From NCBI GenBank assembly GCA_041675805.1, contig JBAYTD010000084.1, forward strand, positions 1 to 13,297: a stretch of 13,297 nt of DNA, in the 5' to 3' direction. The translations under genes were made by a program, and so were the position numbers. Shown here piece by piece: positions 6,443 through 12,337 of this stretch. The notes under the pieces were generated by a model, which worked only from the letters and a program-made list of their open reading frames with translations, was not told the origin of the DNA and searched no databases. This stretch comes from JANNWF01 sp041675805. Its GTDB lineage: Bacteria; Pseudomonadota; Gammaproteobacteria; Xanthomonadales; Xanthomonadaceae. How positions within the stretch are numbered: position 1 is the first letter of the stretch; the number at the start of each line of letters is the position of its first letter.

Positions 6443-9257
6443 CACGCGCTATGCGCGTGCGCAGCAGATCGTGCACGAAGCGCTCGATCTGCCGGCGCAT
6501 GCGCGCGCGGCGTGGCTGGACGCACGTTGTGGAGACGATGTCGAACTTCGAGGCGAGGTGGAGTGGCTGATCGTCGCCGCCGACGACACCTTGTCCGACG
6601 ACATCCCCGAGGCGATCAGCCAGGCAGCCGGCGCGCTCACGGAGAATCTGCGCATCGATGCCAGCGCGCCCGGTAGTTATCGGTTGATCGAACGGCTTGG
6701 CGAAGGCGGCATGGGCGTGGTCTGGCTTGCCGAGCGGAATGTCGGCGGCACGCCGCAGCGCGTGGCGCTGAAACGGCTGCGCGCGGGCTCGCTCACCGGG
6801 CACGCACGGTTTCAGGAAGAGCAGCGCATCCTCGCCAGCCTGAACCACCCCAACATCGCCCATCTGGTCGATGCCGGCGTCGACGCCGATGGCGATCCCT
6901 TCCTCGCCATGGAATATGTCGAGGGCGAGCGCATTGATCGCTGGTGCGATGCCAAGGGGCTGGATCTGCGCGCGCGCGCGGCGCTCTTCATCAAGGTCTG
7001 TGCGGCGGTGTCCTACGCCCACGAGCGTCTGGTCATCCATCGTGACCTGAAGCCGGCCAATCTGCTGGTCGATGCGACGGGCGAGCCCAAACTGCTGGAT
7101 TTCGGCATCGCCCGCCTGCTCGATACCGATGCGATGCTGGCGACGGCAACCCAGATGATGACCCCGGCCTATGCCAGTCCCGAGCAGATCGAGGGAAAAC
7201 CGCTGGGTACGACCAGCGATGTCTGGTCGCTGGGGGTGATGCTGTACGAACTGCTGGCGGGCGTGCGTCCGTTTCAGCATCTGGACGGCGATCACGCGCG
7301 TGCCAGCGCCATTCTTTCCGGCGTGGTGGCAGCGCCCAGCCGGGCGCTGCGCACCGACACGCAGCGCGACCGCCGGGACACCACGCCCGCGACGGAAAGG
7401 CCCGGCCGCATTCCGGCCGACCTCGACGCCATCGTGCTGAAGGCGCTGCGTCGCGAGCCGGAGCAGCGTTATGTCTCGGTGCGCGAGTTGGCCGACGATC
7501 TTCGCCATTTTCTGGCCGCGCGTCCGGTCAATGCGCGGCGAGGTCGGTGGAGCTATCACGCGCAACTGTTCATGCGTCGCAACCGCTGGCCGCTGGCCGC
7601 CGGCTTTGCCCTGCTGGCGATCATCATCGGCTTCACCTGGCGCACCGTGCTGGCCGAGCGCGAAGCGCGGCTGCAGGCCGAGGTGGCCGAGCGGACCACC
7701 GAATTCCTGATCGATGCCTTTTCCCTGTCCGACCCGACCCAGGCCGAGCGGCACGACTTCAGCGCCCGCGAGGTGCTGGATCGTGGTCGTGATCGCATCG
7801 ACGAGGGATTGGCGGACCAGCCGCATGTCCGCGCCCGCCTGCTCGAAGCGCTCGGCAACGCATATCGCGGCATCAATGAAGGCGACGCCGGTGCGCCCCT
7901 GCTGGAAGCGGCGGCACAACTGAACCTGACGGCAGCCGTCGACGACCCGGTTGCCGCCGCCCGCAGCCTGCGGGCGAAAGCCATCGGCATCCTCGCCTCG
8001 CACGGACCCACCGATGAGGCCGAGCATGCCGCGCAACGCGCCGTGGATCTGTTCATCGAGCATGTCGACGAAGCCGATCCCCTGCTTGCCGATGGCTATG
8101 GCACGTTTGCGCTGACGCTCAACGTCAGCGGCAAGGAGCATCAGGCCATCAGCGCGGCGCGACAGGCGTTGGCGCTGCGCCAATCCGGGCAGGCCGATGT
8201 GTCGTCCATCGCCCGCGGCCATGCCGAGTTGTGTGCCGTCATGTCCGGTGCCGGGGAGTTTGCCCAGGCATTGCGTTATTGCCGGCAGGCGGTCGAGTTG
8301 CATGTAAAGGCCGGCACGACACGTTCGAATGATTACCGCGACGTGCTCGGCAAACTGCGGGGCGTGCTGTATTACGCCGGGGATACCGAGGGCGGCAATG
8401 CCATCTTCAGGGAGCGTCTGGAACTGACCGAGGAACTGTTCGGCGAAGGCAGTTCGGCGTTGGCCAGCGAGCGCCTTGCCTTTGTCGGCCCGTTGGCCGA
8501 TTCCGGCCTTTTCGAAGAGGCTGATGCGCTGCTGAGCAAAGGGTTGCCGGACATTCTCCTTCACCATGGTGCGCACAGCACGCACTATGCGCGGGCCTTG
8601 TTCAGCAGTGGCTTGCTTGCCTGCGAACTGGGTGATTTCGATACCGCCGAGCAACAGTTGCGGCAGGCGCACGATCTCTACACCAGGGCGATTGGCGAAC
8701 GCGGCAGCCATGAGTTGCAGGTGATCCGCGTGGTGTTGGCCACGGCGCGAATCGCCGCCGGTCGCAGCGACGCCGAAACCCGGGCGCTGCTGGAGTCGGT
8801 CATCGCTGCGCGTTCAAACACGGACATGCCGGAGGCACCGCTTGCCTATGCGCGTCTGCCGTTGGCGCACTGGTACGTGATCAATGACGCGCATGATCAA
8901 GCCGAAAAGCTGCTGGATCAGGTCGAGGCGGTCGGCACCCGCGTGGAACTGGAACTGCATGCGCGGGCTGCTGCCACTCGCGCGCAGATTCTGCGTGCAA
9001 GGGAGGACGTGATCGGCGCACTGCGCCAGGATCAGGTCGCCTTCGACATCACCCGGCGCGACCGCGGAGACACCCATCCGCGTACCGCGCGCTACGCATT
9101 GACCTACGCATGGGCGTTGCGCGCTGCCGGGGAGGTTGCCCAGGCGAAGCGGCTGGAACAGCAATACCGGCCGATTCTGGACGCAGCCTATCCGTCGACT
9201 TCCGCATTCCGTCGATTGTTGCAGCCACCTTCGGAGGGCAGCGCAGGACTGCCCTGA
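6435..9257 (+). CDS. Transmembrane Ser/Thr protein kinase with C-terminal TPR region
   Basis: This is a 940-residue Hanks-type kinase. A short N-terminal region (1-70) is followed by the kinase domain (about 82-360): GEGGMG loop (89-94), ATP-binding Lys113, catalytic HRDLKPAN (202-209), DFG (222-224), ASPE (247-250) and DVWSLG (262-267). One membrane helix follows at about 386-404 (WPLAAGFALLAIIIGFTW). The remaining 530 or so residues are helical with TPR-like repeats, clearest near 725-755 (GDFDTAEQQLRQAHDLYTR). This predicts a cytoplasmic kinase and a periplasmic sensing half. The start is taken as GTG 6435, overlapping the sigma stop by 8 bases, which suggests translational coupling; it restores the RARQIVHEALDLP-type N-terminus of this family. 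The Shine-Dalgarno is weak. All catalytic residues are present. The likely partner is the upstream sigma factor. Confidence 0.92.
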   Translation: MRDTRYARAQQIVHEALDLPAHARAAWLDARCGDDVELRGEVEWLIVAADDTLSDDIPEAISQAAGALTENLRIDASAPGSYRLIERLGEGGMGVVWLAERNVGGTPQRVALKRLRAGSLTGHARFQEEQRILASLNHPNIAHLVDAGVDADGDPFLAMEYVEGERIDRWCDAKGLDLRARAALFIKVCAAVSYAHERLVIHRDLKPANLLVDATGEPKLLDFGIARLLDTDAMLATATQMMTPAYASPEQIEGKPLGTTSDVWSLGVMLYELLAGVRPFQHLDGDHARASAILSGVVAAPSRALRTDTQRDRRDTTPATERPGRIPADLDAIVLKALRREPEQRYVSVRELADDLRHFLAARPVNARRGRWSYHAQLFMRRNRWPLAAGFALLAIIIGFTWRTVLAEREARLQAEVAERTTEFLIDAFSLSDPTQAERHDFSAREVLDRGRDRIDEGLADQPHVRARLLEALGNAYRGINEGDAGAPLLEAAAQLNLTAAVDDPVAAARSLRAKAIGILASHGPTDEAEHAAQRAVDLFIEHVDEADPLLADGYGTFALTLNVSGKEHQAISAARQALALRQSGQADVSSIARGHAELCAVMSGAGEFAQALRYCRQAVELHVKAGTTRSNDYRDVLGKLRGVLYYAGDTEGGNAIFRERLELTEELFGEGSSALASERLAFVGPLADSGLFEEADALLSKGLPDILLHHGAHSTHYARALFSSGLLACELGDFDTAEQQLRQAHDLYTRAIGERGSHELQVIRVVLATARIAAGRSDAETRALLESVIAARSNTDMPEAPLAYARLPLAHWYVINDAHDQAEKLLDQVEAVGTRVELELHARAAATRAQILRAREDVIGALRQDQVAFDITRRDRGDTHPRTARYALTYAWALRAAGEVAQAKRLEQQYRPILDAAYPSTSAFRRLLQPPSEGSAGLP

Positions 9258-9291
9258 AGAATCCCCTCGGCAAGCCACCCGAGGGGATTCT
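9258..9291. terminator. Bidirectional terminator between kinase and VWD-lectin genes
   Basis: AGAATCCCCTCGG (9258-9270) and CCGAGGGGATTCT (9279-9291) form a perfect 13-bp stem with an 8-base loop. It begins right after the kinase stop and ends 7 bases before the stop of the convergent gene. Its placement and symmetry suit termination from both sides, though T-runs are minimal (ATTCT on either strand). Confidence 0.8.
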
Positions 9292-9298
9292 GGCCGGA

Positions 9299-11158
9299 TC
9301 AGCGGCTTGACCACGTCACCTGGCCGGACGCGGTACGCATTTGCAGCGTGCCGTTCTCGGTGATGAAGACCTCACTGCCCGGCCGGGCATTGGCGGTCGG
9401 CGCCTGCCATACCACCCCGCCTTCGGCATTGGTGACCAACAAGCGACCATCGGCCGTCACCTCGGCCTTCGCGGAGGTCTGGTAGCGAACGCTGGGGTCA
9501 TTGTTGATGCACCAGACGAACTGGTGGCCTGCCGACTTGTACACGCACAGGTTGCCGTCGTCCTGGAAAATCAGATGGTGGCCGGACATCGTGTGGCGGG
9601 AGCCACGCTCGAGGATGGAACCCGATGCGAACAGGACTCCGCTTGCCGCCGCCGCTGCGGCAGGCGGAACGATCACCGCCATGGGTTCGACCTTTTCCGC
9701 GGCGCGCTCGGAAGCGGGCAGCGCGGCAATGGTTTCCTGGAACTGCCTGGCGCTTTCGACAAAGGTCTTGTCGCCCGTTGCGGCCACGTCGTAGATGCAG
9801 TTGCGAAGCGCGGTGGCATCGGTCACGCCGGCCGCCTTGCAGGTCTGATTGGCGGTTGCGCGTGCGTTGGCATCCAGGTCGGTGATGGCCGGCTGGTTCG
9901 TTGCGCTGGCACCCGTCGAGGCCGGATGCGAACGGGTGAACAGCGTCTCGTTGGCGCGGACCCGCCAGCTTTCGCCCACGCGGGCGATGTTCTCTTTCGT
10001 TGTTCCGCTTAGATTGTCCCCGCCGCGAACCTGCAAGTCGTTCTTCGAATTGCGATCCATGTTGCCGATCAGGCCTTCATAGGTGCGCGGAGAGGAGTAG
10101 ACCTTCTTCACCTCGACATCCATGGTGTTGTTGGAATAGGCGATCATCCGACCCACAAAGATGTCGTCGGGCCAATACACCATCATCGTCTGCTTGTTGG
10201 TCGCGTACAGCACTTCGATCGCTCCGCCAGCCGGAAGCGCAAGGCGTGACTTCGGAAGATCGGTGAGCTTTCCGTTCACGTACAGCGCCCTGCTGGGCAG
10301 CATGTACCACTCGATCTTGTCCTCCATCACACGCATCGCGCCGGCGCGAACGACCGAGACCTTCGGGTTCTGGTCCCACATTTCCTGGCGGCCCTGAACC
10401 ACCACTTCGCCGTCCGTGGACTGGATGTACAGGTAATCACCTGCCGCCTGGAAGTCGTACGTCAGTCCATCCGCAGAGCGGATGTGCACATCGCCATGGG
10501 AGACCGGGATGAAGGGGCCAAGCTCGGTAGGCATCGCTGCGGCAACCCGGCTGCCATTCAATTGGACCTGCGCCGATTGCAACTGGTTGCCGACCGGGCA
10601 CCAGTCCACTTGCGTGATGACCACGCGGTTTTTTCCCGGACGCAGCAGCGAACGCAGGTCGGTGGTCGCCGTCGAGCTGCCCAGCGATGCCTTGGTGACG
10701 TAGCTGCCTTCAACGACCTTGCCGTTGCGGTGCTCGCTGTTGAACAGGGTGATGCGCGAGGCATCGTCCATGCCCTCGAAGACAATCTTGAACTCGTCGA
10801 CCTGTGTACCGGCCGGCACGTCGACAATCGTCTGGAAGTAGGTGTAATCGACAGCTTTGCGACAGGCGCCGCCGGCTGCCCCGATCCTGGATGCATTGGG
10901 GCCGCCAAAGGCGATGGTCTCGCCATTGGGGGCGGCCCGCCAGCCGTCTTTCTCGCCGGGAATCCTGGCCCAGTTGAACGCGATGTAATCGTTCTCCGGC
11001 AGGGCACCGTTGGAAGGCAGCATCACGTCCAGCTTCGTGACGCCTTCTCCTGCGTGCATTTGCCAGGGGGTTCGGCTGACTTGCGCGAAGGCCGGATCGG
11101 CAAGGCTTGCCATCAAGGCGAGCACGGCGATGTTGGCCGAGATGTGGGTGATTTTCAA
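9299..11158 (-). CDS. Secreted protein with VWD and bulb-type lectin domains
   Basis: This 619-residue exported protein starts with a signal peptide (1-25, likely cut after DPAFA). Residues about 35-205 look like a beta-sandwich (VDVPAGTQVDEFKIVFEGMDD) with Cys99 and Cys187. Residues 221-381 are a VWD domain: GDVHIRSADGLTYDFQAAGDY at the start and the GLIGNMDRNSKNDLQVRGG end typical of the fold. A region with Cys440 and Cys454 (NCIYDVAATGD) follows, as often seen after bacterial VWD domains. An Ala-rich linker (497-507) leads to a bulb-type lectin domain (508-619) with QDDGNLCVY (532-540), close to the mannose-binding QxDxNxVxY, and two weaker repeats. The start is TTG 11158 with GGGAG 6 bases upstream; a TGA lies six codons upstream, and no ATG before residue 16 would keep the signal peptide. 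An adhesive or matrix role is inferred. Confidence 0.85.
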   Translation of the reverse strand: MKITHISANIAVLALMASLADPAFAQVSRTPWQMHAGEGVTKLDVMLPSNGALPENDYIAFNWARIPGEKDGWRAAPNGETIAFGGPNASRIGAAGGACRKAVDYTYFQTIVDVPAGTQVDEFKIVFEGMDDASRITLFNSEHRNGKVVEGSYVTKASLGSSTATTDLRSLLRPGKNRVVITQVDWCPVGNQLQSAQVQLNGSRVAAAMPTELGPFIPVSHGDVHIRSADGLTYDFQAAGDYLYIQSTDGEVVVQGRQEMWDQNPKVSVVRAGAMRVMEDKIEWYMLPSRALYVNGKLTDLPKSRLALPAGGAIEVLYATNKQTMMVYWPDDIFVGRMIAYSNNTMDVEVKKVYSSPRTYEGLIGNMDRNSKNDLQVRGGDNLSGTTKENIARVGESWRVRANETLFTRSHPASTGASATNQPAITDLDANARATANQTCKAAGVTDATALRNCIYDVAATGDKTFVESARQFQETIAALPASERAAEKVEPMAVIVPPAAAAAASGVLFASGSILERGSRHTMSGHHLIFQDDGNLCVYKSAGHQFVWCINNDPSVRYQTSAKAEVTADGRLLVTNAEGGVVWQAPTANARPGSEVFITENGTLQMRTASGQVTWSSR

Positions 11159-11164
11159 AACGTA

Positions 11165-11169
11165 CTCCC
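11165..11169 (-). promoter_or_regulatory. Ribosome binding site supporting a TTG start
   Basis: GGGAG on the minus strand lies 6 bases before the TTG codon at 11156-11158. With the in-frame TGA at 11174-11176 and the complete signal peptide that follows, it decides the start of the VWD-lectin gene in favour of TTG. Confidence 0.7.
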
Positions 11170-11213
11170 TGCTTCAGATCAATGGAACGCATGCGAGATG
11201 GCTGCCTGGTTGC

Positions 11214-11304
11214 AGCAACGCGCATCCAGTGCGCTTTCGGTTGAAAGCGGACAACCGAGGAAGCAACGCCTGGTGGCTTTCCCGCCCGTCATCCAGCAAC
11301 GCGC
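11214..11304 (-). repeat. Three GCGTTGCT copies in the VWD-lectin leader
   Basis: On the minus strand, GCGTTGCT occurs at 11295-11302, 11262-11269 and 11214-11221; a fourth copy in the window lies at 12103-12110 upstream of the VHL-like gene. The first and last of the three extend to the 12-base direct repeat CAGCAACGCGCA (plus strand, 11213-11224 and 11294-11305). Only the 11295 copy has the partner block of the bipartite element. The extra copies could be further binding sites. Confidence 0.45.
11232..11249 (-). other. Hairpin in the VWD-lectin 5' leader
   Basis: CGCTTTC (11232-11238) and GAAAGCG (11243-11249) pair around a 4-base loop, between the putative promoter element and the start codon. 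It could be an operator or a leader RNA structure. The 215-base gap 11159-11373 holds only this hairpin, the repeats and the bipartite element; no gene is seen. Confidence 0.4.
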
Positions 11305-11326
11305 AGGATCGTGTCATGGAGGATCA
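11295..11326 (-). promoter_or_regulatory. Bipartite element upstream of the VWD-lectin gene
   Basis: Read on the minus strand: TGATCCTCCA (11326-11317), 12 variable bases, then GCGCGTTGCT (11304-11295), ending 136 bases before the TTG start. The same two 10-base blocks with identical spacing occur upstream of the tandem-VHL gene (12103-12134). The spacing from CTCCA to CGTT is 15 bases, similar to -35/-10 spacing of ECF-sigma promoters, so a promoter is the leading guess. Confidence 0.6.
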
Positions 11327-11373
11327 TTGGCGGTGAAGCCTCGCGCGTCACGCTGCCCAGCGGGTGCGCGGGC

Positions 11374-12018
11374 TCAGTGATCGGAAACGTGGTAGGTCAA
11401 TTCATCGGTGGCGACATCGAGCGAGCGGAGCTGCCGCCCGGTCGAGTCGACAAAGCGGAAAACATGGCCGGGGAAAGTGGCCTCCGTGGTGCGGCCGTGG
11501 GCGGGGATCTTGCGCAGCACGTGGACTTTGCAGTCGTAGCCGATCCATTGCATCGTGATCGGTTCGTTCAGCAGGTTGACGAACTCGACCATGAAGCGAC
11601 CTTTGCTTCTGGGTGAGCAGGCGTCTTCTTCGTAGGGTTCGCCTTGCGCGGCGATCCGGGCAATCAACTGGTCATCCGCCGCGAAGGCGCGGTTGTCCGT
11701 GCTGGTGACGAAGATGCCCAGTGTCTGCTCGGCCTGGCCGCGCAGGCGGAAGATGTGGCCGGGATAGGAAATTCCGCTTTCCCTTTGCCCGGGTGCCAGC
11801 ACCGGCCCTCCGCCCTCCGAACAATCGAGCCCGATCCAGTGGAAGCTGATGGTTTCGCTGGAATTGTTGATGAACTCCACCTCCAGCGCGTCTTGCGCAG
11901 CGGGGGAGCAGAGCGCGCCACCGGCCTGCGCGGCGGTGCCATGGGTGCCCAGGCCGATGGCGGCCAGCAGGGCAAGACAGATCGGTGCGAACCGGGAGGG
12001 CAGCCGGGATGCGTTCAT
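11374..12018 (-). CDS. Exported protein with two tandem VHL-beta-like domains
   Basis: This 214-residue protein has a signal peptide (1-32, probable cut after AAQA) and two repeats (37-104 and 134-202). Each repeat has a pair of cysteines exactly 29 residues apart (Cys37/66 and Cys134/163), likely a disulfide. Repeat 1 aligns without gaps to human pVHL residues 74-117: V47, F49, N51, S53, W61, D65, L74, P76-G77, S84-Y85, G87-H88, F90 match V74, F76, N78, S80, W88, D92, L101, P103-G104, S111-Y112, G114-H115, W117. Repeat 2 keeps V144, F146, N148, W158, D162, G184-H185, F187. The two 30-residue Cys-to-Cys segments share 14 identities. The elongin-binding alpha domain is absent. ATG 12018 has AAGGA (12024-12028) 5 bases upstream. 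The function is unknown; binding of a peptide or extracellular ligand is inferred. Confidence 0.8.
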   Translation of the reverse strand: MNASRLPSRFAPICLALLAAIGLGTHGTAAQAGGALCSPAAQDALEVEFINNSSETISFHWIGLDCSEGGGPVLAPGQRESGISYPGHIFRLRGQAEQTLGIFVTSTDNRAFAADDQLIARIAAQGEPYEEDACSPRSKGRFMVEFVNLLNEPITMQWIGYDCKVHVLRKIPAHGRTTEATFPGHVFRFVDSTGRQLRSLDVATDELTYHVSDH

Positions 12019-12102
12019 CGGGTTCCTTGGCGGGCAGAAGGATCACTGCGGACGGGCGTTACGCCGGGATCGGGGCACCCCGGCCTGCACGTATCGCGAT
12101 GA

Positions 12103-12134
12103 AGCAACGCGCGAAAGAAGGGTGTGGAGGATCA
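12103..12134 (-). promoter_or_regulatory. Bipartite element upstream of the tandem-VHL gene
   Basis: Read on the minus strand: TGATCCTCCA (12134-12125), 12 variable bases, then GCGCGTTGCT (12112-12103), ending 84 bases before the ATG. Blocks and spacing are identical to the copy at 11295-11326, and both copies continue as NNATNNCG after the second block. It lies in the 319-base non-coding gap 12019-12337, which otherwise holds only the acnD 3' hairpin and three scattered ATCCGA/TCGGAT words. Confidence 0.6.
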
Positions 12135-12278
12135 GCGAGGAACAGGGTTCATCGTGAAATCAGGCGGCGGCTGCCGGGCGTTGCCGGCCGAGCCGCTGCG
12201 CGACGCGCTGCGAACGCCGCGTCCGCGACATCCGATGCAGGTCGGATCGAACCCCACAGGCGTGAATCCGACGCTTCA

Positions 12279-12309
12279 AGGCCGGGACGCTGCGCTGGCG
12301 TCCGGGCCT
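12279..12309 (-). terminator. Probable acnD terminator hairpin
   Basis: AGGCCGGGACGC (12279-12290) and GCGTCCGGGCCT (12298-12309) pair at 11 of 12 positions (one G-G mismatch) around a 7-base loop. It starts 28 bases past the acnD stop on the minus strand. The bases after it (TTGAAGC) are only weakly T-rich. Confidence 0.55.
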
Positions 12310-12337
12310 GGTCACTACCGCCGCAGGTGCCGCCGGT

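Noticed and set aside
6288..8711. 807-codon open frame on the minus strand opposite the kinase gene
   Set aside because: It is antisense to a clear kinase/TPR protein, has no recognisable motif, and such long open frames are expected opposite G+C-rich genes.
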